Below are positions 8,092 to 16,711 of a DNA stretch of 25,447 nt, piece after piece; the first letter of the stretch is position 1, and each line of letters begins with the position of its first letter. Origin of the DNA: UPXZ01 sp964345395 (GTDB lineage: Bacteria > Bacteroidota > Bacteroidia > Bacteroidales > Paludibacteraceae); assembly GCA_964345395.1 (NCBI GenBank), contig CAYFRA010000020.1, positions 1-25,447 on the forward strand. The letters are read 5' to 3'. Under the pieces are notes generated by a model that saw nothing but the letters and a program-made list of their open reading frames with translations, searched no databases and was not told the origin of the DNA. Made by a program: the position numbers and the translations under genes.

Positions 8092-9362
8092 TGCAAATTC
8101 ACGCAGGACAAGAGGTTGATAGTGCTACAAATTCAAGAGCAGTACCTATCTATCAAACAACAGCTTACACTTTTGACAATGCCGAGCATGGAGCCAATCT
8201 TTTTGCTTTGAAAGAGTTTGGTAATATATATACACGTCTGATGAATCCAACTTCTGATGTTTTTGAAAAACGAGTGGCAGCACTTGAAGGTGGTGTTGCA
8301 GCACTGGCTACTGCCTCAGGACATTCGGCACAGTTTATAGCCTTGAATACATTTTTGGAAATGGGTGATAATTTTGTTAGCTCTCCACATCTTTATGGAG
8401 GTACTTATAATCAATTCAAAAACCAATTCAGTCGTATTGGGGTGCAGGTTCGCTTTACAGAAAATGATGATGCTTCAAGTTTTGAAAAACTGATTGATGA
8501 AAAAACCAAGGCTATCTATATTGAAACTATTGGTAACCCCGATTTGAGTGTAGCAGACTTTGACTCTATAGCGGCGGTAGCAAAAAAACATGAAATACCT
8601 TTGGTGGTTGATAATACTTTTGCAGGTGGTGGTTATCTGTTCAGACCTATAGAACACGGAGCAAATATTGTAGTAGAGAGTGCTACCAAATGGATAGGCG
8701 GACACGGCACCACGATGGGGGGTGTGATTGTTGATGCGGGTAATTTCAATTGGGGTAATGGTAAATTTCCTGCTTTCACAGAGCCAAATAATAGTTATCA
8801 CGGCTTGGTGTTTTGGGATGTGTTTGGAAGTAATAGCCCTTTTGGAAATATTGCTTTTATCATCAAAGCAAGAGTAGAAGCACTAAGAGATTGGGGTGCT
8901 GCTATCAGTCCTTTCAATTCGTTTTTACTGCTTCAAGGTCTCGAAACGCTCTCTTTACGTATGGAACGCCACGTTTATAATACTCAAAAATTAGCCGAAT
9001 GGCTACAACAACACCCAAAAGTGGAGTATGTAAACTATCCAGGATTAGAGAGCAGTAGATATTACCAACAAGCCAAAAAATATTTGACTAAAGGAGCTGG
9101 TGGGGTGCTCACATTCAAAGTAAAAGGTGACGCTACCAACGCTGATAAGGTGATTAATGCATTGAAAATAGTGAGCCATGTTGCCAACGTAGGTGATGCC
9201 AAAACCCTAATCATTCACCCTGCTTCTACAACGCACGAGCAACTATCTGGCGAAGAACAAAAACGAGCGGGCGTAGAGAAAGGACTTCTAAGGGTTTCAG
9301 TTGGAATTGAGCACATTGATGATATTGTTGCCGATTTCTCTCAAGCATTACAAGAGATATAG
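8092..9362 (+). CDS. metY: O-acetylhomoserine aminocarboxypropyltransferase (sulfhydrylase), 5' end lost in gap
   Basis: This PLP enzyme of the Cys/Met metabolism family converts O-acetylhomoserine and sulfide (or methanethiol) to homocysteine (or methionine). About 422 residues are visible, starting at QIHAGQEVDSATNSRAVPIYQTT, so only roughly the first ten residues are missing. The PLP lysine lies in ESATKWIGGHGT. The long insert with FPAFTEPNNSYHGL is typical of the roughly 430-residue MetY subgroup rather than of the shorter cystathionine synthase/lyases. It lies downstream of cysK and probably shares its transcript. It ends before a strong terminator. Confidence 0.94.
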
Positions 9363-9390
9363 AAATCTTTATATTATGAAATTGTTACAA

Positions 9391-9431
9391 AAAAAACAAT
9401 CACCTCTAAAATCAAGAGGTGATTGTTTTTT
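9391..9431. terminator. Bidirectional rho-independent terminator
   Basis: A 17-bp perfect stem (9391-9407 with 9415-9431) encloses a 7-nt AAAATCA loop. The core ACAATCACCTCT / AGAGGTGATTGT is flanked by an A-tract on one side and a T-tract on the other. It can therefore stop transcription from both metY (plus) and the DUF349 gene (minus), whose stops lie 28 and 19 nt away. Confidence 0.92.
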
Positions 9432-9450
9432 TATATATTAAGTGAAGTGT

Positions 9451-11427
9451 TTAAAGTTGCTCATCAATCAAGTTGATTTTTTGTTCAAGCAATTTGCACT
9501 CCTCTTTCAACGACTCAATTTTTCTCTCCATCTCTTGCAACATACCTCCACCTTTCTTCGATGAAATACTAAAGAAACCAATATTGTTTTCGTATGTAGC
9601 AATCTCATTGATCAGGCTGTCATAAGCTCTTTTTAGTTTTTCTCTTTCGCGATAGAGCTTGTTATCACCTTTTTCGCTCATGTCTGATAAGTTGCTTTTG
9701 AAGTTTTCCAATCGTCGTTGTGCCACATCGATATTCAACTTGTCAAACTGTTCATCTAAAACTGTTCTGTATTTTTTGTAGATTTTATCTTTCTCCTTGA
9801 AAGGTACGTGTCCTACATTGTTCCACTCAGCAGCCAAAGAGCGTAGGGCAGCAAGCGATTCACCAGTAGTCTCTTTTTTCTCAAAGTTTTGAATCTTTTC
9901 TATTATTTCAAGCTTGAGGTCAAGGTTCTCTTTCTCAACTTGATATTTAGATGAAACATTCTTGTTTTTTTGCTCAAAGAAATAATCACAAGCAGTGATA
10001 AAGCGTTTCCAAACCTCATCTGAATGTTTTCTTTGCACTTGACCAACCTCTTTCCACTCTTTTTGAATTTTAATAAATTCTTCCGTAGTTTCGTTCCAAT
10101 CGGTGCTGTCTTTCAGAGCTTCAGCCTTTTCACATAAAGCAATTTTCTTTTCGAGATTTTCAGCCATTGTAGATTTCATCCCTTTGTTAAACTCAGATTT
10201 TGCCGTAAAGAACTTATCACACGCTGCTCGGTAACGATCAAATATGATTTGATTTTTCTTTCGTGGAGCAAAACCTATCGAACGCCAATCTTCCTGTAGT
10301 CCGAAAATTTCTTTGGTAGCTTTATCCCAATCTTTATATGAGTTTAAGTTAGAGGTGTCAAAGTTCTCTATCTTCTCACAAATCTCCTCTTTCTTGACTA
10401 AGTTATTTTTTTCTAATTCTCTGATTTTCTCAAAATGCTCTTGGTGCTTCTTGTTAATTGTAGTAGATGCTTCTTTGAACTTTGCCCAAACCTCATCGCG
10501 AATATCACGTGCCACAGGTCCCAATTCATGCCACTCTTCGTGTAGTTTCTGTAGCTGACGGAAAGCACTGACAACATCATTCTCATTATCCAAATTTTCA
10601 GCTAATTCAATAAGTTTTGATTTTGCTTCTAAGTTTTTCTTGAAATCATATTCACGCAGCTCGTTATTGATTTTTATCAAATCCCAAAAAGCTTCTTGCT
10701 GGATGTTGTATTCACGCCACAATTGTGTGGTTTGACCCGAAGGTACAGGGCCAATCTCTTTCCAATCTTGCTGCAGCTGTCTGAATGTGTTTATGTTAGA
10801 TGATACATCTTCTTTGGTGTCCACCAACTCTTTGAGTTTTTCAATAATGCTTTGCTTTTTAGCTAAATTTTCTTGTTTTTCACTTTCAAGTTTTGATGTG
10901 TACTCTGCCTTTTTCTCTCTGAATGCGGCAAATAACTCTTTGAACTCAATCTCTAATTCAGGTTCTGGAGCAACAAACTCTTCTTCATTGCTGTTGCTTT
11001 CAAGAAATAAAGTCTTCGCAGCCTCAACCTCCTCTTTTGATTTGCGATAGAAGGTTTGTTTGATAGTTTCTACTTCTTCTTTAATCTCAGCAAGTTCTTT
11101 GTGAAGTAACACTTTGAAACGCTCTATCAGCTCATGTTTAGTCAAGTCGTTATGATTAGGAGTTTCTTCTTTTTCCTCCTTTTCTATCACTTCAACAGCC
11201 TCGTCAACCACTGTTTTGGCTTCTTCGTTTGTCAAAACCTCTACCTCTTCTGTAGATGTTTCTTCTACGTTTGTTTCTACTTCTTCTGCAATATCTTTTA
11301 CAGATTCTTCTTTTGCAGTAACTTCAACTTGTTCCAGATTTTCAGTTTCCTGATTACTTAATTCTTGATTTGCATTTTGCTCATCATTCAATTTGTCTTT
11401 TTCCAAAGAGGGATCTTGTGCATTCAT
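9451..11427 (-). CDS. DUF349 repeat protein
   Basis: A 658-residue protein with no signal peptide, presumably cytosolic and helical. Residues 1-95 are acidic, rich in Glu, Thr and Val, and look disordered. From about 200 to 580 there are five DUF349 units, recognisable by a W-x(2)-[IVL]-G-x(2) core with tryptophans at 222, 299, 381, 458 and 535, that is, every 77-82 residues. Each is followed by a charged helix with an aromatic [IW]..[RK]Y/F element. The C-terminal part (about 630-658) is a coiled coil. The family is common in Bacteroidetes; its function is not established to my knowledge. It is monocistronic, between a terminator and its own probable promoter. Confidence 0.9.
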   Translation of the reverse strand: MNAQDPSLEKDKLNDEQNANQELSNQETENLEQVEVTAKEESVKDIAEEVETNVEETSTEEVEVLTNEEAKTVVDEAVEVIEKEEKEETPNHNDLTKHELIERFKVLLHKELAEIKEEVETIKQTFYRKSKEEVEAAKTLFLESNSNEEEFVAPEPELEIEFKELFAAFREKKAEYTSKLESEKQENLAKKQSIIEKLKELVDTKEDVSSNINTFRQLQQDWKEIGPVPSGQTTQLWREYNIQQEAFWDLIKINNELREYDFKKNLEAKSKLIELAENLDNENDVVSAFRQLQKLHEEWHELGPVARDIRDEVWAKFKEASTTINKKHQEHFEKIRELEKNNLVKKEEICEKIENFDTSNLNSYKDWDKATKEIFGLQEDWRSIGFAPRKKNQIIFDRYRAACDKFFTAKSEFNKGMKSTMAENLEKKIALCEKAEALKDSTDWNETTEEFIKIQKEWKEVGQVQRKHSDEVWKRFITACDYFFEQKNKNVSSKYQVEKENLDLKLEIIEKIQNFEKKETTGESLAALRSLAAEWNNVGHVPFKEKDKIYKKYRTVLDEQFDKLNIDVAQRRLENFKSNLSDMSEKGDNKLYREREKLKRAYDSLINEIATYENNIGFFSISSKKGGGMLQEMERKIESLKEECKLLEQKINLIDEQL

Positions 11428-11489
11428 TATAAAATAATTTTAGTACCCTGAATGTCCAATTATTCATTCAGTATAATTTCTATATTCTA

Positions 11490-11497
11490 CAAAAGTA
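11490..11497 (-). promoter_or_regulatory. Possible -7 element for the DUF349 gene
   Basis: The minus strand reads TACTTTTG, a TAnnTTTG match, 62 nt upstream of the DUF349 start. The region where a TTG should lie is a T/A run without it, so support is partial. The rest of the 107-nt interval (11428-11534) is AT-rich and without genes. Confidence 0.3.
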
Positions 11498-11534
11498 AGT
11501 TATTTTTTTTATATATTATAAAAATACTTAATTA

Positions 11535-12305
11535 TTAATTGTTTTTATTGTTTATCCTATGAGAAATATAAGTATTGGCTTGTTGAGATGGATTGATTTG
11601 TATGTCATTGATCATTACATGAGCAGGTCGGGTAACAATAAATTCAAACGTATCAGCTATATCTTCAGCCAATAGTGGGTCTAAACCTTCATACACCTTT
11701 TTAGCTTTTTCGATATCGCCATGATATCTAACAATTGAAAATTCTGTTTCAGCCATTCCGGGTGATATAGAGCTCACTTTGATGCCGTGCTTCACTAAAT
11801 CGATTCTCAAGCCCTTGGTAATGGCATTCACAGCGTGTTTTGTTCCACTGTAAACGTGTCCGCCTGGATATACTTCAATACCAGCAATTGATGAAATATT
11901 GATAATATGACCATTTTTTTGCTCAATCATTTTTGGAACAATTAATTTTGTCATATAAAGCAATCCTTTTACGTTGGTGTCAATCATACGCTCAAAGTCA
12001 TCAAGAAGGCTCTCTTCGAAAGATGAAGCACCTGCCGCTAAACCCGCATTATTGATCAAAAGATCGATTTTACTAAACTTCTCAGGTAAATTATCAACAA
12101 TATTCTTACAAGAACTAAAATCTCGAACATCAAAGGTGTAAGCAATAACCTCAACCTTATATTTGCTTTTTATTTCATCTACTAAAGTGTCCAACAGCTC
12201 TTTACGCCTACCTGTTACGATTGTGTTGTATCCTAATTTTGCAGCTCTTAAAGCTATTTCTCTTCCAAAGCCTGCTGTAGCTCCTGTAATTAATGCGGTT
12301 TTCAT
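11535..12305 (-). CDS. SDR-family NAD(P)-dependent oxidoreductase (YdfG-like)
   Basis: A 256-residue classical short-chain dehydrogenase. The cofactor motif TGATAGFG is at residues 7-14, NNAG at 85-88, the catalytic Ser in NISSIAG (138/139), and Tyr152 and Lys156 in YSGTK. An Arg after strand 2 (TGRRKE, about 32-34) suggests NADP(H) preference. It most resembles the YdfG/serine 3-dehydrogenase-like group that reduces 3-hydroxy acids and malonic semialdehyde, but the substrate is not determined. It starts 32 nt after the ribBA stop on the same strand and is probably the last gene of the lptF-ribBA transcript. Confidence 0.9.
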   Translation of the reverse strand: MKTALITGATAGFGREIALRAAKLGYNTIVTGRRKELLDTLVDEIKSKYKVEVIAYTFDVRDFSSCKNIVDNLPEKFSKIDLLINNAGLAAGASSFEESLLDDFERMIDTNVKGLLYMTKLIVPKMIEQKNGHIINISSIAGIEVYPGGHVYSGTKHAVNAITKGLRIDLVKHGIKVSSISPGMAETEFSIVRYHGDIEKAKKVYEGLDPLLAEDIADTFEFIVTRPAHVMINDIQINPSQQANTYISHRINNKNN

Positions 12306-12337
12306 GATTTGTAATTTTATATTGATTTGGTTTCTAC

Positions 12338-13549
12338 TTATTTTGAATACTTTAGGTTGTGTCCCATTTTCTGTTTTTTAGTGTGCATATAAAACTCATT
12401 GTACTGATTTGGTTTCACTTCGATTGGCACGTTTTCTATTATTGACAGACCATAAGCCTCTAAACCTATTCTCTTTTTTGGATTGTTTGTCATTAAGCGA
12501 ATTTGAGTAACTCCAAGATCTCTTAAAATTTGAGCTCCAACTCCATAATCTCGCTCGTCATCATTGAAGCCTAAATGTAAGTTAGCATCAACAGTATCCA
12601 TGCCTTCCTCTTGTAGTTTGTAAGCCTCAATTTTATTCATCAACCCTATACCTCTTCCTTCTTGATTCATATATACCACCACGCCTTTTCCTTCCTTTTC
12701 AATCATCTCTAAAGCTTTATGTAACTGCTCTCCACACTCACAACGCATAGAGCCAAAGATATCACCAGTGACACAAGACGAATGAACACGAACGAGGATA
12801 GGCTCATTTGGTTCCCATTCTCCTTTGATGAGTGCAACATGCTCCAATCCATTGGAAAGTTGCTTGTAAGGTTTTAGTTTGAAATGACCGTGAGAAGTAG
12901 GCATTTCAACTTTTACACCAGCTTCGATCAAAGTCTCTTTGCGAAGACGATAAGCGATTAAATCCTCAATTGAAATAATTTTCATATCTAACTCTTCAGA
13001 TAGCTTCATCAACTCTGGCAGACGCGCCATCGAGCCATCATCATTCATTATTTCAATGAGAGCTGAAGCTGGATAGAGTCCAGCTAATCTTGCCAAATCC
13101 ACACCCGCTTCTGTATGTCCTGCACGGCGGAGCACTCCTCTGCTTTTTGCTTTCAATGGAAAGATATGACCAGGACGACCAAAAGTTTCGGGTTTCGACT
13201 CAGGGTCAGCCAGAGCAAGCAATGTAGCTGCTCTGTCGGCAGTAGAGACACCTGTGGTGCAACCTTCCAATTTATCAACACTCACTGTGAATGGGGTGGA
13301 ATGGATAGAGGTGTTGGTTTGAGCTTGCATCTCCAACTCCAATTCGTCGCATCTCTCTTCTGTGAGGGTAGCACAAAGAACTCCACGCCCATGCTTCAAC
13401 ATAAAGTTGACCATATCAGGGGTGATTTTCTCCGCTGCGCAAATGAAATCCCCTTCATTTTCACGGTCTTCGTCATCTACTACAATCACAAATTTACCAT
13501 TTCTGATATCTTCAATAGCGTCTTCAATTTTGTCAAGTTTATTCTTCAT
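12338..13549 (-). CDS. ribBA: Bifunctional DHBP synthase / GTP cyclohydrolase II
   Basis: A 403-residue two-domain enzyme providing both substrates for riboflavin ring assembly. The N-terminal RibB domain (about 1-205) makes 3,4-dihydroxy-2-butanone 4-phosphate from ribulose 5-phosphate and shows DDEDRENEGDF (25-35), the STGVSTADRA-like segment CTTGVSTADRA, and RAGHTEAGVDLARLAG. The C-terminal RibA domain (about 206-400) opens GTP and carries the zinc ligands in SSCVTGD...RCECG and the catalytic loop NQEGRGIGL. All key residues are present in both halves, so both activities are expected. It lies 14 nt after the LptF/G permease gene, an arrangement common in Bacteroidetes. Confidence 0.97.
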   Translation of the reverse strand: MKNKLDKIEDAIEDIRNGKFVIVVDDEDRENEGDFICAAEKITPDMVNFMLKHGRGVLCATLTEERCDELELEMQAQTNTSIHSTPFTVSVDKLEGCTTGVSTADRAATLLALADPESKPETFGRPGHIFPLKAKSRGVLRRAGHTEAGVDLARLAGLYPASALIEIMNDDGSMARLPELMKLSEELDMKIISIEDLIAYRLRKETLIEAGVKVEMPTSHGHFKLKPYKQLSNGLEHVALIKGEWEPNEPILVRVHSSCVTGDIFGSMRCECGEQLHKALEMIEKEGKGVVVYMNQEGRGIGLMNKIEAYKLQEEGMDTVDANLHLGFNDDERDYGVGAQILRDLGVTQIRLMTNNPKKRIGLEAYGLSIIENVPIEVKPNQYNEFYMHTKKQKMGHNLKYSK

Positions 13550-13563
13550 TCTTAGATTTTGTT

Positions 13564-15162
13564 TTATGCAGTTTTGGGTTTATTCCTTTTTATTAGAAAT
13601 GAACCAAAACTATCTTTAATATTCGTAGTTTTTTCTTTTATGTTTTCAATAATTTTTTGATAACTTTCAGCCCTAAATAAACTGGCATCTGTTACAGCTT
13701 TCCACGTAAGGAAGATACCAAGCGGCAATAGTATTGCAGAGCTAAGCCACATACCTTGATATGCTTCCCAAAGCCCTTCGCGAGCTAACTTGTTTCCAGT
13801 AGTATCAATCATATAGTAAATAATAAACAAAATAACTGACACTACAATAGGGAGTCCAATGCCACCTTTTCGAATAATAGCCCCTAAAGGTGCACCAATA
13901 AAGAAGAATATTAGACAAGCCAAAGAGAGCGTAAATTTTCTGTGCCACTCTATTTGATGACGCCTAACTTCCATCGTAGGGTTGTCAAGCATTATTTTAT
14001 TGTACTCTATTTGCGATTTTACCTCATTAGAGTTTCTGATAGCTACTGACAATGCAGACTCCATTTCTTCTTTGTTGAGCGAACGAAAAAGGGAGTCGTA
14101 ATTGTGGTAAACAAAGTTTTTCTTATTTTCGGTAGTTTCACTTGTCTGTTTTAATTTTTCTTCGTCAGATGTTTGTTTCTCATCTATCCCTTTATCCGTA
14201 TTTAATGCAACTTCTTCAATTTCAATTTGACTTCCCTCACTGAATGCACGCTTCATCGGTTGATATTGAGAGTTTATCATTTCTAATCCCTGTTCTTGTG
14301 CTCGTTTTTCGGCTATAATGCTTACCGAGTCGATAGTGTAATTTAACTGTGCTAAATTTTTACTGATATTATGGTCTTTTAGAATAGACTCATCGTAGCG
14401 ATTAAATTCTGAATCAAAATCTAAAAGCATCTCTTTTTGTACAAACATTTCACGCCGATAAGGTATGTTGCTGGCACGAGTATTAAAAGAGTTGTTTCTC
14501 AGATTTTCAAAACTTTCACCATCATAAAGTATTAGTTTTAGATATTTTTTATCAGCAGTAAACTGTATTTTCCCTGAGTCAGCTAACATTACAGTAGCTC
14601 GCTCAAAACCTTCAGAGAAATCATATATCATTAAATCTTTCAGTAGTTTTTTATCTGTATCTTTCTCTCTTACGTAAAGATTATAGCCATTTATTCTTTT
14701 ATAAAACTCCCCTTCGGGAATATCAAACTCAGGTGATTTGTGGCGTAATGAAAAGACCAAAGTCCACAGCTTTTGCTGAGCCACCGGCAACACGTGATTT
14801 GAGAAAAAGAAGGCAGCAATGGCTATTGTAGCTATAAAAACAATCAAGCCACGCATAATTTTGAACAAAGAAACTCCTGCTGATTTCATTGCGGTGAGTT
14901 CAAAGTGCTCACCTAAGTTTCCAAAACTCATCAACGCAGCTAATAAGATAGCTAACGGCAATGACATCGGTATCAGCTGAAGTGAGGCATACCAAAAAAA
15001 CTCGACAATAATATCTAATGTGATTCCTTTGCCAATCAAATCAGGAAGCTGTTTCCAAGTAAATTGCATCAGCAAAACAAGTATGCTGATAAAAAAAGTC
15101 ATCGCAAAATAACTCAAAAACGACTTAATTATATATATATCTAATTTCTTTATTCCTAACAT
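13564..15162 (-). CDS. LptF/LptG family permease
   Basis: A 532-residue inner-membrane subunit of the LPS export ABC transporter (YjgP/YjgQ family), which extracts lipopolysaccharide with LptB and passes it to LptC. Three N-terminal membrane segments (about 15-35, 50-75, 98-120) precede the periplasmic beta-jellyroll (about 135-275), and three C-terminal ones (about 410-510) end it. Between the jellyroll and TM4 lies a long hydrophilic stretch (about 275-395), with a low-complexity part rich in Glu, Lys, Thr and Ser, that E. coli LptF/G lack. Bacteroidetes often have one long LptF/G-like protein. A probable promoter lies just upstream; ribBA follows by 14 nt. Confidence 0.93.
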   Translation of the reverse strand: MLGIKKLDIYIIKSFLSYFAMTFFISILVLLMQFTWKQLPDLIGKGITLDIIVEFFWYASLQLIPMSLPLAILLAALMSFGNLGEHFELTAMKSAGVSLFKIMRGLIVFIATIAIAAFFFSNHVLPVAQQKLWTLVFSLRHKSPEFDIPEGEFYKRINGYNLYVREKDTDKKLLKDLMIYDFSEGFERATVMLADSGKIQFTADKKYLKLILYDGESFENLRNNSFNTRASNIPYRREMFVQKEMLLDFDSEFNRYDESILKDHNISKNLAQLNYTIDSVSIIAEKRAQEQGLEMINSQYQPMKRAFSEGSQIEIEEVALNTDKGIDEKQTSDEEKLKQTSETTENKKNFVYHNYDSLFRSLNKEEMESALSVAIRNSNEVKSQIEYNKIMLDNPTMEVRRHQIEWHRKFTLSLACLIFFFIGAPLGAIIRKGGIGLPIVVSVILFIIYYMIDTTGNKLAREGLWEAYQGMWLSSAILLPLGIFLTWKAVTDASLFRAESYQKIIENIKEKTTNIKDSFGSFLIKRNKPKTA

Positions 15163-15178
15163 AAAGTGATATTTCAGA

Positions 15179-15209
15179 CAAAAATAATCATTTTTACTAT
15201 CTCAAACAA
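15179..15209 (-). promoter_or_regulatory. Candidate promoter for the lptF/G-ribBA-SDR transcript
   Basis: On the minus strand TTG (15209-15207) is followed after 20 nt by TATTTTTG (15186-15179), 16 nt before the permease start. It lies in the 55-nt gap after the MATE gene, so the permease need not depend on MATE transcription. Confidence 0.45.
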
Positions 15210-15217
15210 TGAAGCCA

Positions 15218-16615
15218 TCATTTTTTTTCACTATAGTGTATAAGCTGATGTTTTTTTAGATATTCATTGTTGTATTTTTTTAAAAACACAATTAATGTTA
15301 TTGTGGTAACTATCACCGCCAACGCATCTGCTAACGGCATAGAAGCCCAAACACCATTTAACCCAAATAGAGGCGGTAAGAAAATAAGACTTGGTATTAA
15401 AAATAAAACTTGCCGTGTAAGACTTAAAAAAATTGATATTTTTGCTTTGCCTATTGATTGAAAAAAAGTAGTAATTACTATTTGTGACCCCACTAAAGGG
15501 AATATAATCATTGAGATACGAAGTGCATCAGCTGATAATTGAATTAACTGCTCATCATTGGTAAACAACTTAGCTAAGCTGTGTGGTATGAATTGCGAAA
15601 TTAAAAAACCAGCTATTGATACAACTGTAGCAACGATAGAAGCAAGTTTCAAAGTCTCTATCACACGATTATTTTTACCAGCTCCGTAGTTGAATCCAAA
15701 TATTGGTTGTGCTCCTTGGTTGATACCTACAATAAACATAACAATTAACGACATAATGCTATTTTGAATTCCGAGAGCTCCTACAGCCAAATCGCCACCA
15801 TATTTCATCAATGACTGGTTGATAATAACGACAACAATGCTCATTGCTATCTGCATGGTGAAAGGCGACATACCAATGCTTAAAATTGAGCTTACAATCT
15901 CTTTATCAAACTTGAAGTGTTTTCTTTCAAAATGGACAATGGAGCTTTTTTTGAAAAAATGAGATAAAACCCATACTCCACTTACCGTAATACCCGCTAC
16001 TGTAGCTAATGCCGCACCTGCAACCCCCCAATCAAACCAAAAAATAAAAATCGGTGCCAAAGCTAAATTAACAACAGCACTGATAAACATAGTGTACATT
16101 GCTTTTTTCGGATATCCAGACCCACGCATTACATTATTCAAACTGAAAGTGATGGTGTTGATGATCGTGGTTGGAATGATGATTTTCATATACTCTTCTG
16201 CATAGCCTACAGTGTTTGCACTCCCACCAAAAAGCAACAATATCTTTGTCATAAATATCCGTGAAATAATAATCACACTTCCCATTATGACAATGTTCAG
16301 CATCAAAGAGTTGGCTACAATTTTGTTTGCTTTATCGTTGTCATTTTCACCAAGACTGATAGAAACACGTGCTGCCGATCCCACTCCGATGAGCATACCG
16401 AAAGCGAAAAGTAAGTTCATAAAAGGGAAAGTCAATGCCAAGCCCGAAATAGCCAATGGACCTACACCCTGTCCTATAAATATCCGCCCAATGATGTTGT
16501 AGATAGATGACACCATAGTGCCCACAATAGCAGGTAGGGAGTATGACCAAAGTAATTTAGCTATACTTTCTTCACCAAGCTTATTGTTGAGTGTGTTGGA
16601 TATTTGTTTATTCAT
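15218..16615 (-). CDS. MATE family efflux transporter
   Basis: A 465-residue multidrug and toxin extrusion-type antiporter with about 12 membrane helices. N-terminal LLWSYSLPAIVGTMVSSIYNI and IFIGQGVGPLAISGLALTFP match the first two helices of MATE proteins. The second half repeats the pattern (GMSPFTMQIAMS, QGAQPIFGFNYGAG). NQGAQPIFGFNYG is the characteristic motif of this group. Such proteins export cationic drugs or metabolites in exchange for Na+ or H+; the substrate is unknown. It is on the same strand as lptF/G but separated by a probable promoter, and follows a terminator at 16662-16689. Confidence 0.94.
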   Translation of the reverse strand: MNKQISNTLNNKLGEESIAKLLWSYSLPAIVGTMVSSIYNIIGRIFIGQGVGPLAISGLALTFPFMNLLFAFGMLIGVGSAARVSISLGENDNDKANKIVANSLMLNIVIMGSVIIISRIFMTKILLLFGGSANTVGYAEEYMKIIIPTTIINTITFSLNNVMRGSGYPKKAMYTMFISAVVNLALAPIFIFWFDWGVAGAALATVAGITVSGVWVLSHFFKKSSIVHFERKHFKFDKEIVSSILSIGMSPFTMQIAMSIVVVIINQSLMKYGGDLAVGALGIQNSIMSLIVMFIVGINQGAQPIFGFNYGAGKNNRVIETLKLASIVATVVSIAGFLISQFIPHSLAKLFTNDEQLIQLSADALRISMIIFPLVGSQIVITTFFQSIGKAKISIFLSLTRQVLFLIPSLIFLPPLFGLNGVWASMPLADALAVIVTTITLIVFLKKYNNEYLKKHQLIHYSEKK

Positions 16616-16661
16616 TTTATTACTATGTGGAGATTAGTTTATTACTCCAAAATCAAACAAA

Positions 16662-16689
16662 AATCGGTTTCACTTTTGTAAAACCGATT
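16662..16689 (-). terminator. Rho-independent terminator after the first barrel gene
   Basis: A perfect 9-bp stem AATCGGTTT / AAACCGATT with a 10-nt loop. Read on the minus strand it is followed by a TTTTTGTTT tract, so it ends the barrel gene at 16712-17392 before MATE. Confidence 0.75.
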
Positions 16690-16711
16690 AGCAAATATAA
16701 GTTGTTCCTTG

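Noticed and set aside
11134..11361. Plus-strand frame with many Phe and Cys, opposite the acidic N-terminus of the DUF349 protein
   Set aside because: It is the reverse complement of Glu-rich codons; the minus-strand gene explains the sequence.
13115..13555. Plus-strand frame of 146 codons antisense to ribBA
   Set aside because: ribBA is complete with all catalytic motifs on the other strand; the antisense frame has no family features.
15229..15238. CACTATAGTG palindrome near the 3' end of the MATE gene
   Set aside because: It lies inside the coding sequence, has no loop, and a 10-bp palindrome of this composition can be chance.
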